64,000 bases of DNA from RSA11 sp036564135 (GTDB taxonomy: Bacteria > Actinomycetota > Thermoleophilia > Solirubrobacterales > 70-9). Shown in pieces: positions 57,174-64,000 of this stretch. The position numbers were made by a program, and so were the translations under genes. The stretch covers positions 32,518 to 96,517 of the forward strand of contig DATCLC010000119.1 in NCBI GenBank assembly GCA_036564135.1, in the 5' to 3' direction. The notes beneath the pieces are model-generated. The model saw nothing but the letters and a program-made list of their open reading frames with translations, did not search any database and was not told the DNA's origin. The stretch's first letter is position 1. Every line of letters begins with the position of its first letter.

Positions 57174-57678
57174 CCTCTTCGTCCTTCTCGAGGGCGTACA
57201 TGAACTCGGACGCGAGGATCTTCTTCGCGCGCGTGTACATCTGCTTCTCGCCGGTCGAGAGACCCTTCTCCATCTCACGGATGGCGAGGTTGCGCACGAC
57301 CTCGGCGATCTCGAACACGTCGCCGGTCTTGATCTTCTCGCGGTTGTACTTGAACCGGCGATTCCAGTTCTTCGGCATCTCCGAGAGCTCGCCGGTCAGC
57401 ACCTCGATGACCTTCTGCACCTGCTCGGGGTCGATGACCCGGCGCAGGCCCGCGCGCGCCGCGTTCTCACACGGGACCATCACGGTCATGTCGTTGTGCA
57501 GGATCTTGATGGTGAGGTACTCGCGCTCCTCACCGAGCAGCTCGCGCGTCTCCTTCTTGAGCACCACGCCTGCCCCGTGGTGCGGGTAGACGACGTGATC
57601 GCCGGCGTCGAAGTCGCAGACTTCCGCGTCGAGATCGTCGTCCGTTTTCGCGGTTTCGTCCGTAGCTACTTCAGGAAT
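57112..57678 (-). CDS. carD: CarD/CdnL-family RNA polymerase-binding transcription regulator (apparent ATT start)
   Basis: 188 residues. It binds the RNA polymerase beta subunit and stabilises open promoters, rRNA promoters in particular. The N-terminal RNA-polymerase-interaction domain is DFDAGDHVVYPHHGAGVV and EREYLTIKILHNDMTVMVPCENA; the helical DNA-binding domain includes MPKNWNRRFKYNREKIKTGD. The conserved GDHVVYP block lies upstream of the first ATG/GTG/TTG in frame (GTG 57567). Reading back, no standard start exists before an in-frame stop. The only well-placed initiator is ATT at 57678, with AAGGAGG (57691-57685) ending 6 nt before it. disA lies directly upstream. Confidence 0.9.
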   Translation of the reverse strand: MPEVATDETAKTDDDLDAEVCDFDAGDHVVYPHHGAGVVLKKETRELLGEEREYLTIKILHNDMTVMVPCENAARAGLRRVIDPEQVQKVIEVLTGELSEMPKNWNRRFKYNREKIKTGDVFEIAEVVRNLAIREMEKGLSTGEKQMYTRAKKILASEFMYALEKDEEGAEEYIDNLLQERFGSTAAA

Positions 57679-57691
57679 GAGCTTCCTCCTT
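57676..57691 (-). promoter_or_regulatory. Shine-Dalgarno site plus ATT initiation codon of carD
   Basis: AAGGAGG, six bases AAGCTC, then ATT. The strong site decides that translation begins upstream of the first conventional start codon. Confidence 0.65.
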
Positions 57692-57726
57692 CGATCGACG
57701 GCGCCCCCGGCGGCCGTCCGTTTGCA

Positions 57727-58839
57727 TCACTGGTATCGGTCGACGAGATCGACCTCTTGGAGCCGGCGGAGCCCCTCGCGAATCTCCTGCGCGCGAGCCT
57801 CCCCCACCCCCGGTACGGCCCCGATCTCGGAGTCCGATGCGGCAAGGATGGCCTCGAGGTCGCCGAAGTGGTCGACGACCTTCTGGGCCACCAGGCGAGG
57901 GAGCCTCGGCACGCGCGAGAGCGCGCGGAAGCCCCGCGGTGTTACAGGGAAGTCGAAAGAGTTCGTCTTGCGGTCGTAGCCCAGGAGCTCGGCGAGGCGG
58001 CCGAAGTCGAGCAGCTCCTGGTGGTCGAGCGCGCTGAGCTGGGCGAGCGCGTTCTCCAGCTCCTGCTCGGACGTGAACGTCGCGTAGTCGCGCACGAGGG
58101 CGGAGCGATCGGCGATCACGCCGACGACCAGCTCGTCGAGCTGCATCTCGATCAGGCGGCCCTCGCTGCCGAGCTCGATGATGTAGCGCTCCACCTCAAC
58201 GGCCATACGGGTGACCAGCTCGGCGCGCTGGAGCACGGAGAGCACGTCGTAGAGGGCGGCGCTGCCGGCGAACTCGAGCGCGGTGAGGCGTGAGGAGACG
58301 CGGTCGAGGCGAGCCCGGTACTTCTCGAGCGTGGCGAGGCCCTGGTTCGCCTTCGACAGCACCGTCGAGATGTCCTCGAGGATGTACTTGATCCCCTCGA
58401 CGTAGAGCGAGACGACGTCGCGGCGCTGCGAGATCGCGACCACGAGCGACTTGGTCTGCTTGGAGACGCGCTCGGCGGTGCGGTGGCGCGTGCCGGTCTC
58501 CATCGAGAGGATCGTCGGGTCCGGCATGAGCTGGACGTTCGCCCAGCAGATGCGCAGCGTCTCGGGGTCGAGGACGATCGCCCCGTCCATCTTCGCGAGC
58601 TGGTAGAGCAGCGCGGGCGAGTAGTCGACGTCGAGGCGGATCCCGCCCGAGAACATGAACGAGACCTCGTCGGCCTCCGCGATCACGATCAGGCCACCCG
58701 TGCGGGCGTAGATGATGTTGTCGATGCCTTCGCGGAGGGGGGTGCCGGGCGCCACCATGTCGAGGGCGCGCAGCAACCTTGGGTCCTGGCGTGCCTCCAA
58801 CTCGTTCCGTTCCTTAGGCATCGCCATGACGCCATCCAT
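57727..58839 (-). CDS. disA: Diadenylate cyclase / DNA-integrity scanning protein
   Basis: 370 residues. Makes cyclic di-AMP and scans DNA for damage. The cyclase domain has DGA at residues 85-87 (KMDGAIVLD) and RHR at 118-120 (GTRHRTAERVSKQT). A long helical spine and a C-terminal helix-hairpin-helix (VVDHFGDLEAILAASDSEIGAVPGVGEARAQEI) follow. Intact. ATG 58839 is first of three near ATGs. It sits between radA and carD, the conserved actinobacterial order, suggesting a DNA-damage/second-messenger module. Confidence 0.97.
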   Translation of the reverse strand: MDGVMAMPKERNELEARQDPRLLRALDMVAPGTPLREGIDNIIYARTGGLIVIAEADEVSFMFSGGIRLDVDYSPALLYQLAKMDGAIVLDPETLRICWANVQLMPDPTILSMETGTRHRTAERVSKQTKSLVVAISQRRDVVSLYVEGIKYILEDISTVLSKANQGLATLEKYRARLDRVSSRLTALEFAGSAALYDVLSVLQRAELVTRMAVEVERYIIELGSEGRLIEMQLDELVVGVIADRSALVRDYATFTSEQELENALAQLSALDHQELLDFGRLAELLGYDRKTNSFDFPVTPRGFRALSRVPRLPRLVAQKVVDHFGDLEAILAASDSEIGAVPGVGEARAQEIREGLRRLQEVDLVDRYQ

Positions 58840-58884
58840 GGTGACATAAAGAGAAGCTAAGCGCGGTCACGGCGAATTCGCACT

Positions 58885-58922
58885 GGACAGGTCGGATTCG
58901 GCTTTGTCAAGCCGAATGCGGC
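58885..58922. repeat. Inverted repeat in the disA/DUF1992 divergent spacer
   Basis: ATTCGGCTT, TGTC, AAGCCGAAT: a perfect 9-bp stem with a 4-nt loop (about 58894-58915), just upstream of the DUF1992 -10 box. It may be an operator or a terminator-like hairpin. Confidence 0.45.
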
Positions 58923-58929
58923 GTGCGCC

Positions 58930-58935
58930 TAACCT
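58930..58935 (+). promoter_or_regulatory. -10 hexamer of leaderless DUF1992 gene
   Basis: TAACCT, 7 nt before ATG 58943. The same hexamer and spacing as uvrC. Confidence 0.6.
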
Positions 58936-58942
58936 TCCCGCC

Positions 58943-59266
58943 ATGGACTTCCTCGCCCGGGTGGCCGAGTCGCGGATCCTCGAAGCGATCGAGCTCGGCG
59001 AGTTCGATGACCTCCCCGGCAAGGGCAAGCCGCTCGAGCTCGAGGACCTCTCTCGCGTCCCGCCGCACCTGCGCGCCGGCTACAAGCTTTTGCGCAACGC
59101 GGACGCCCTGCCGCCGGAGCTCGAGCTGCGACGCCAAGGCTACGCGCTCGACCGAGCGATCATGCGGACGACCGACCCGGCCGAGCGCGAGGAGCTGCGG
59201 CGCCTCAAGCGCGAGAACGAACTGCGCTACAGCCTTCTCGTCGAACGCGGGCGACGCCGCACCTGA
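58943..59266 (+). CDS. DUF1992 family protein (DnaJ-C28-like)
   Basis: 107 residues. MDFLARVAESRILEAIELGEFDDLPGKGKPLEL then LRAGYKLLRNADALPPELELR is the conserved DUF1992 core, shared with eukaryotic DNAJC28; function unknown. The start is set by the conserved first residues and by TAACCT at 7 nt, which excludes a longer in-frame reading from 58904. It lies alone between the divergent disA and the convergent radA. Confidence 0.92.
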   Translation: MDFLARVAESRILEAIELGEFDDLPGKGKPLELEDLSRVPPHLRAGYKLLRNADALPPELELRRQGYALDRAIMRTTDPAEREELRRLKRENELRYSLLVERGRRRT

Positions 59267-59398
59267 ACCGACGCTCACCAGGCGACCCCCGTCGACGGCA
59301 GGCTCGGCAGTGCGCGGCGCCTTGAGCGTGTCTGGCCACCGCCCGCGCGCACATCACAGGGGACAGCCGCTCGGCTGCGTCGCGGGTGGCCGTTGGGG

Positions 59399-60793
59399 TC
59401 ACGCCGCGGCGCGCTTCGGCGCGCGGCCGAGGGCGGCGCGCAGCGCGTCGCGCAGCGTGGCCTGCGGGGCGAGCCCGGGGATCGCGTCGACCGGCGGCGG
59501 AGCGAGCACCGGGCCGAGCCCGAACTTGCGCGCCTCGGCGACGCGCCGGTCGGCGTGGGCGACGCTGCGCAGCTCTCCGGTGAGCCCGACCTCGCCGAAG
59601 CAGGCGAGCGGGCGGCCCTCCGAGTCGGCGAGCGACTCGCCGCGGTGCGCCGATGCGATCGCGAGCGCGACGGCGAGGTCGGCGCCGGGCTCGTCGATGC
59701 GGACGCCGCCCGCGACGTTCACGAAGACATCGGCGTTCGCGAGCGCCGGGCCGCCGTTGCGCACGAGCACGGCGAGCACCATCGCGAGGCGGTTGCGGTC
59801 GACGCCGTTCGCGACGCGCCGCTGTGGGACGATCTCGGTCGGCGCGACCAGCGCCTGCACCTCGACGAGCAGCGGGCGGGTGCCCTCCATCGAGCAGAGG
59901 ACGACCGACCCGGGCGCGCTGCTCGCCTCGCCGACGAAGCGGGCCGATGGATCCTCGACCTCCACCAGCCCGCCGTCGCGCATCTCGAACACGCCCACCT
60001 CGCTGGTGGCGCCGAAGCGGTTTTTGAGCGCGCGCAGCGTGCGGAAGCTGCGCTCGCGCTCGCCCTCGAAGAGCAACACGCAGTCGACCAAGTGCTCCAG
60101 GACGCGCGGGCCGGCGACGGCGCCCTCCTTGGTGACGTGGCCGACGAGGAGGACCGCGCAGTCGATGCGCTTGGCGACCTCGAGGATCGCGTTCGCCGCC
60201 TCCCGCACCTGGCCCACCGAGCCGGGCGCGCCGGTCATGCCCTCGGCGTGGAGCGTCTGGATCGAGTCGATCACGCACGCCTGCGGGCGCTCGGCCTCGA
60301 GCGTGGCGAGCACGGTCTCGAGCGAGGTCTCAGCGAGCGCGGGCACGGCGAGCGCCGCCTCGCCGAGGCGCTGCGCGCGCATGCGTACCTGGGCCGCGGA
60401 CTCTTCGCCCGAGACGTAGAGCGTGCGCTTGCCGGCCGCCGTGAGGTTGCCCAGCGCCATGCCGGTGAGCGTGGACTTGCCGATGCCCGGCGAGCCGCCG
60501 AGCAGCACGATCGAGCCCGGCACGAGGCCGCCGCCGAGCACGCGGTCGAACTCGTCGATGCCGGTGCGCAGCCGCTCGACCTCGGGCATGGAGACGTCGC
60601 GGAGCGGCACCGGCCTACCCGGCTTCGCGCTGCGCGCGCGGCCGCCGGGTGAGCCCGAGCCGCGGGGCGCTGCCTGCGGCCGCGGAGTCTCGACGAGCGT
60701 GTTCCACTCCCCGCATCCGGGGCACTGCCCGGCCCAGCGCAGCGACTCGTGCCCGCAGGACTGGCATACGTATGCGGTGTCGCGGCGCGCCAT
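59399..60793 (-). CDS. radA: DNA repair protein RadA (Sms)
   Basis: 464 residues. RecA-like helicase for branch migration in recombination. N-terminal zinc finger (CQSCGHESLRWAGQCPGCGEW), Walker A GGSPGIGKSTLTG, Walker B ACVIDSIQTLHAEG, the KNRFG motif (LRALKNRFGATSEVG) and a C-terminal Lon-protease-like domain (VAGGVRIDEPGADLAVALAI) without the protease dyad. Start ATG 60793; TAACGT 9 nt upstream. The order radA-disA-carD is conserved among actinobacteria. Confidence 0.97.
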   Translation of the reverse strand: MARRDTAYVCQSCGHESLRWAGQCPGCGEWNTLVETPRPQAAPRGSGSPGGRARSAKPGRPVPLRDVSMPEVERLRTGIDEFDRVLGGGLVPGSIVLLGGSPGIGKSTLTGMALGNLTAAGKRTLYVSGEESAAQVRMRAQRLGEAALAVPALAETSLETVLATLEAERPQACVIDSIQTLHAEGMTGAPGSVGQVREAANAILEVAKRIDCAVLLVGHVTKEGAVAGPRVLEHLVDCVLLFEGERERSFRTLRALKNRFGATSEVGVFEMRDGGLVEVEDPSARFVGEASSAPGSVVLCSMEGTRPLLVEVQALVAPTEIVPQRRVANGVDRNRLAMVLAVLVRNGGPALANADVFVNVAGGVRIDEPGADLAVALAIASAHRGESLADSEGRPLACFGEVGLTGELRSVAHADRRVAEARKFGLGPVLAPPPVDAIPGLAPQATLRDALRAALGRAPKRAAA

Positions 60794-60802
60794 GCGGAGT
60801 CC

Positions 60803-60808
60803 ACGTTA
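60803..60808 (-). promoter_or_regulatory. -10-like hexamer of radA
   Basis: TAACGT on the minus strand, 9 nt before ATG 60793. Confidence 0.45.
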
Positions 60809-60850
60809 CGAACCCCGCCCGACGTCACCCCGCCCCCCATCCCCCCAGCC

Positions 60851-61020
60851 GGGGCCAATTTGGCCCCGTATGACGTGGTCGGGTTTACGCGCGCTTGGCG
60901 GAAACGTGACGAAAGACGCACGGCGCACGCGGAGCGCGATCGCCGCCTGTGCGTGTTTCGTCACATCTCTGCGCGGCGGGCGTTCGCCCGGACACCCTAT
61001 TCGTGGTCTATTTGGCCGGG
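60851..61020. repeat. Palindromic repeat element, copy 1
   Basis: About 165 bp. It begins with the palindrome GGGGCCAATTTGGCCCC (60851-60867). Its inner arms GTGACGAAA (60906-60914) and TTTCGTCAC (60956-60964) extend to a stem of about 20 bp. The outer arms (GGCCAA / TTGGCC) also match. Its right end covers the 3' end of the monooxygenase gene. It is about 80% identical, over the left 56 bp, to the second copy at 62605-62757, in the same orientation. Confidence 0.75.
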
Positions 61021-62522
61021 GGCTGGGGGCGCGGTGGGCCGAACCACTGGGTCAAGGCCCGCGCGAGCCCCTCGTCGCCGCCCTCACCCACCCATGCGAC
61101 GTGGCCGTCGGGCCTGACCAGCACCGCCGTCGGCGCGCTCACCTCGCCGACGACCGGCAGCTCCCACGCGCCGTCGTAGGCGGCGTCGACGCGCTTGACC
61201 CGGTCGGCCCAGCCAGTCACGTCGAGCTCGCCCGGGCCCCCGAGGCGCAGCAGCACCGGCCGCGCGTCATGCAGCAGCTCGTACACGCGCACCGAGCCGT
61301 CGGGCGTGCGCAGGTCGGGATCCGGCATCCGCCGGCCGAGCAGCGGGTGGCCTTCGCCCAGGTCGTAGCGGATGTCGAGGCCCGAGACCATCGCGGCGAG
61401 CCGCCTGCGGGGCTCGTCCATGCCCGCCACCTCCGCGATGATCGCCGCGGCTGCCTGGACGCGCTCGTCGCGGCGCTGCAGCGCGCTCTGGGCCATCGTG
61501 TAGCGCAGCGCGCGTGCCCCGGCCGGGTGGCGCTCGGCGTGGTAGGTGTCGAGCAGCTCGTCGGGCGCGATGCCGCGCACCACCAGCGCGAGCTTCCAGC
61601 CGAGGTTCACCGCGTCGAGCAGTCCGAGGCTCAGCCCCTGCCCGCCCGCGGGCGAGTGCACGTGCGCCGCGTCGCCCGCGAGCAGCACGCGGCCCTTGCG
61701 ATACGAGGCGGCCTGCCGCGTCATGTCGCTGAAGCGCGAGATCCACGTTGGGCTGTGGACGCCGAAGTCGGTGCCGTAGACCGCGACCAGCCCCGCGCGG
61801 AGGTCATCCAGCGTCGGCTCGCCCGAACGCACCTCGCGCTCGGTCAGCATCACCCGCACCGGGCCCTCGTCGGCGTAGACGATCTCGCCGTCGCGGATCT
61901 CGTAGTCCACCCGGCCGATCCCGTGCGTCCCGACCTGGTCGTGGCGGACCCCCAGCTCCGGCTCCTCGGCCACCTCGACCTCGGCGATCAAGTTGGTCTG
62001 CGTGGCCTCCCAGCCGGGGAACTCGATGCCCGCCGCTCTGCGGACGAGGCTGCGCCCGCCGTCGCACCCGACGACGTACTGCGCTCGAAGCGCGTCGCCG
62101 TCGGCGAGGCGCACGGCCACGCCCGTGTCGTCCTCCGCGAAGCCCACCACCTCGCGCCCGTAATCGACGCGCGCCCGCAGCTCATCGAGCCAGGCGCCCA
62201 GGATCCGCTCGATCCGGTTCTGCCATAGCCCGAGCGTGTAGGGGTGGCGGGTCGGCAGGTCGCTCATGTCCAGCCGCGCGGTGCCGAACGTCGCGACCTG
62301 CGCGGGCTGGCCCTCCGCCAGGAACCGCTCCACCACCCCGCGCTGGTCGAGCGCCTCGAGCGCCCGCGCGTGCAGGCCGCCCGCGCGCGAGCCCGCCAGC
62401 TCGCGATCCGGGCGCCTCTCGACCACCGCCACGTCCACGCCCGCGAGCGCCAGCTCCGCCGCCAGCATCGTCCCCACCGGACCCCCTCCGGCGACCACCA
62501 CGTCGTGCTCCCTCGCGCTCAT
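61008..62522 (-). CDS. FAD-dependent aromatic monooxygenase (PheA/TfdB/rifampicin-hydroxylase type)
   Basis: 504 residues. FAD site VVVAGGGPVGTMLAAELALAGV and VVERR; the DG motif VVGCDGGRSLVRRAAG; the GD motif VLLAGDAAHVHSPAGGQGLSLGLLDAVNLGWKLALVVRG; a C-terminal thioredoxin-like domain ends VLVRPDGHVAWVGEG. NADPH-dependent hydroxylation of a phenolic compound, possibly an antibiotic; substrate unknown. ATG 62522 has AGGAGG 6 nt upstream and a TATAAC -10 box at 62564-62569, so it is expressed with a leader. It lies between two direct copies of a palindromic repeat, separating radA from clpC, and looks like an inserted cassette. Confidence 0.9.
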   Translation of the reverse strand: MSAREHDVVVAGGGPVGTMLAAELALAGVDVAVVERRPDRELAGSRAGGLHARALEALDQRGVVERFLAEGQPAQVATFGTARLDMSDLPTRHPYTLGLWQNRIERILGAWLDELRARVDYGREVVGFAEDDTGVAVRLADGDALRAQYVVGCDGGRSLVRRAAGIEFPGWEATQTNLIAEVEVAEEPELGVRHDQVGTHGIGRVDYEIRDGEIVYADEGPVRVMLTEREVRSGEPTLDDLRAGLVAVYGTDFGVHSPTWISRFSDMTRQAASYRKGRVLLAGDAAHVHSPAGGQGLSLGLLDAVNLGWKLALVVRGIAPDELLDTYHAERHPAGARALRYTMAQSALQRRDERVQAAAAIIAEVAGMDEPRRRLAAMVSGLDIRYDLGEGHPLLGRRMPDPDLRTPDGSVRVYELLHDARPVLLRLGGPGELDVTGWADRVKRVDAAYDGAWELPVVGEVSAPTAVLVRPDGHVAWVGEGGDEGLARALTQWFGPPRPQPPAK

Positions 62523-62563
62523 CTCAGCCTCCTCGCTCGGCTCCCGTTCCCCCGGCTCGGACG

Positions 62564-62569
62564 GTTATA
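62564..62569 (-). promoter_or_regulatory. -10 element of the monooxygenase gene
   Basis: TATAAC on the minus strand, about 40 nt before ATG 62522. No clear -35. Confidence 0.5.
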
Positions 62570-62604
62570 GGGCACTAAAGACGCGCCGCGCCGCCGCCCC
62601 GGGC

Positions 62605-62757
62605 GCATTCCGCCCCCCATGGCGTGGTCGGCTCCACGCCCGCTTGGCGGAGATGTGACGAAAGGCCCACGGCGCTCGGCCTCGCGCGTTGCAAACTCGG
62701 CACATATCGCCGCGGCGCGCGTAAACCGGGACACCCCATAGGGGGCCAAATTGGGCG
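62605..62757. repeat. Palindromic repeat element, copy 2
   Basis: About 150 bp, same orientation as copy 1. Shared strings include CGTGGTCGG (62622-62630), CGCTTGGCGGA (62641-62651), GTGACGAAAG and CACGGCGC. The right end has GGACACCCCAT and GGGGGCCAAATTGG, again complementary in part to the left end of copy 1. Short open frames across it are not credible genes. Confidence 0.72.
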
Positions 62758-62767
62758 CGGACGGGAA

Positions 62768-62791
62768 ACGGGCGGCCCGCAGGCCGCCCGT
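62768..62791 (-). terminator. Terminator of clpC
   Basis: ACGGGCGGCC (62768-62777) and GGCCGCCCGT (62782-62791) form a 10-bp stem with a 4-nt loop about 27 nt behind the clpC stop. On the minus strand TTTC follows closely. Confidence 0.7.
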
Positions 62792-62817
62792 CTCGCACGT
62801 CGCGTCAAGCGTTTGCG

Positions 62818-64000
62818 CTATTCCGCCGCGTCGCCGCTCTCGTCCGCCGCGGGGGCGTCCTCGGGCGGGTGCTCCTCGCCCTCGCCGCCGCGGCCGCCCA
62901 CGCCGGCCGGCTGCTTGCGCCGGGCCCGCTTGCGCGGCTTGATCAGCTTGAGCTTGAGCGGACGGTCCTCCTCGTCGCCGGACGGATCGCGCTCGACCAG
63001 CACCGTGGTGCCCGGCTCGATCTCGCCGGCGCGCAGGACCTCGTCGGCGAGCGGGTCCTCGATGTAGCGCTGGATCGCCCGGCGCAGCGGGCGCGCGCCC
63101 ATCGCCGGATCCCAGCCCTTCTCGGCGATCAGGTCCTTCGCCTCCTCGGTGAGCTCGAGCTGCAGCTCGTGCTCGGCCACCTGCGCCTTCACGCGGGCGA
63201 TCAAGAGGTCGATGATCTGCTTGACCTGGTCGCGCGAGAGCTTGTGGAAGACGATGACCTCGTCGATCCGGTTGAGGAACTCCGGGCGGAACACCTTCTT
63301 GAGCTCGCCCATGATCCGGCCCTTCATCTCCTCGTAGGAGGTGCCGGTCTCGTCCTCGGTCGCGGCGAAGCCGAACGACACGTTCCGCGCGATGTCCTTG
63401 GCCCCGATGTTCGAGGTCATGATCACGATCGTGTTGCGGAAGTCGACCGTGCGGCCCTGCGCGTCCGTGAGGCGCCCGTCCTCGAGGATCTGCAGGAGGA
63501 TGTTGAAGACGTCAGGGTGCGCCTTCTCGATCTCGTCCAGGAGCAGCACCGAGTACGGCTTGCGGCGCACGGCTTCGGTCAGCTGACCGCCCTCGTCGTA
63601 GCCGACGTAACCGGGCGGCGAGCCCACGAGCCGCGAGACCGCGTGCTTCTCCATGTACTCGGACATGTCGATGCGGATCATCGAGTCCTCGTCGCCGAAG
63701 AGGAACTCGGCGAGCGTGCGGGCCAGCTCGGTCTTGCCCACGCCCGACGGGCCCAGGAAGATGAACGAGCCGGACGGCCGCTTCGGGTCCTTGATGCCCG
63801 CGCGCGAGCGCCGGATCGCCTTCGAGACGGCCTCGATCGCCACGTCCTGGCCGATGACGCGCTTGTGCAGCTCCTCCTCCATGCGCAGGAGCTTCTTGGT
63901 CTCGGCCTCGGTGAGCTTGAAGACCGGGATGCCGGTCCACATCGAGACGATGTCGGCGATCTCCTCCTCGCCGACCTCCGGGCGCTCGCCGGACTCGCCG
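62818..64000 (-). CDS. clpC: ATP-dependent Clp protease ATPase subunit ClpC, C-terminal part
   Basis: 394 codons to the window edge; the 5' part lies beyond 64000. It is the second AAA+ domain: SMWTGIPVFKLTEAE, Walker A FLGPSGVGKTELARTL, pore-loop GSPPGYVGYDEGG, Walker B LLLDEIEKAHPDV, sensor 1 TSNIGAKDI, FRPEFLNRIDEVIVF and sensor 2 GARPLRRAIQRY. It unfolds proteins for ClpP. The tail after residue PLKLKLIKPR is unusually long, basic then acidic (EGEEHPPEDAPAADESGD), as seen in some actinobacteria. ClpC and radA are normally close; here a monooxygenase cassette lies between. Confidence 0.96.
   Translation of the reverse strand, partial: GESGERPEVGEEEIADIVSMWTGIPVFKLTEAETKKLLRMEEELHKRVIGQDVAIEAVSKAIRRSRAGIKDPKRPSGSFIFLGPSGVGKTELARTLAEFLFGDEDSMIRIDMSEYMEKHAVSRLVGSPPGYVGYDEGGQLTEAVRRKPYSVLLLDEIEKAHPDVFNILLQILEDGRLTDAQGRTVDFRNTIVIMTSNIGAKDIARNVSFGFAATEDETGTSYEEMKGRIMGELKKVFRPEFLNRIDEVIVFHKLSRDQVKQIIDLLIARVKAQVAEHELQLELTEEAKDLIAEKGWDPAMGARPLRRAIQRYIEDPLADEVLRAGEIEPGTTVLVERDPSGDEEDRPLKLKLIKPRKRARRKQPAGVGGRGGEGEEHPPEDAPAADESGDAAE

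Noticed and set aside
57112..57567. carD starting at GTG 57567
   Set aside because: It would cut off half of the conserved polymerase-binding block (GDHVVYPHHGAG), and no Shine-Dalgarno stands before it, while a strong one precedes the ATT at 57678.
62519..62808. Several overlapping short open frames around 62519-62808 and 60749-61179
   Set aside because: They read through the palindromic repeat in several frames and both strands; no start signal or domain. They only show that the repeat lacks stops.

Overview
The window is very GC-rich, gene-dense chromosomal DNA from a Gram-positive-type actinobacterium. A deep branch of the Thermoleophilia/Solirubrobacterales kind is my best guess. The reasons are the clpC-radA-disA-carD-ispD block, a SigH-type sigma gene next to rlmB and a tRNA-Thr, a uvrC-rapZ pair, an LPFTG surface protein and TadE/TadG pilin-like genes. 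This placement is an inference; there is no rRNA here to test it. No phage, insertion sequence, CRISPR array or plasmid gene is recognisable.

Layout. 1-9000: a surface-polysaccharide locus (four family-2 glycosyltransferases, a chain-length regulator/tyrosine kinase, an O-antigen-ligase-like polymerase, an LPFTG protein and a priming sugar transferase). 9000-18100: argS, a sugar epimerase, an M48 protease, a phosphoesterase, a lipoprotein/Ser-Thr kinase pair, tgt and an FkbM methyltransferase. 18200-24200: hsp20, a decayed XRE regulator, the glycolytic operon gap-pgk-tpiA-gpmI and a VOC protein. 24200-32400: an ABC exporter, two secreted TIM-barrel glycosidases, rapZ-uvrC and a blue-copper lipoprotein. 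32400-39200: a fused TadG/peptidase/lysozyme gene with two TadE genes, a repeat-filled spacer, a Pit phosphate transport operon, wecB and a pterin dehydratase. 39200-46300: a corrinoid-binding-like protein, a rhomboid protease, a sigma-factor pair, a PlsC-GpsA fusion, an iron-type dehydrogenase, tRNA-Thr and sigH. 46500-57200: rlmB, cysS, an acyl-CoA synthetase, ispF and a PHP phosphatase, then two very large secreted repeat proteins, then ispD. 57100-64000: carD, disA, DUF1992, radA, an FAD monooxygenase lying between two copies of a palindromic repeat, and the 3' part of clpC.

Expression pattern. About twenty genes have a TAnnnT -10-like hexamer only 6-9 nt before an ATG or GTG and no Shine-Dalgarno sequence, so leaderless transcription looks common here. 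Two divergent gene pairs have only 26 and 23 bp between their start codons. Operons are often stitched with 4-bp ATGA/GTGA/TTGA overlaps. Genes with leaders (hsp20, gap, carD, cupredoxin, sugar transferase, monooxygenase) have clear Shine-Dalgarno sequences.

Main points for a second look: a CarD regulator that apparently starts at ATT; an ArgRS whose HIGH motif reads TVAG; the fusions TadG-M15-SLT and PlsC-GpsA; the repeat-flanked monooxygenase; and several intergenic palindromic or tandem repeat arrays.
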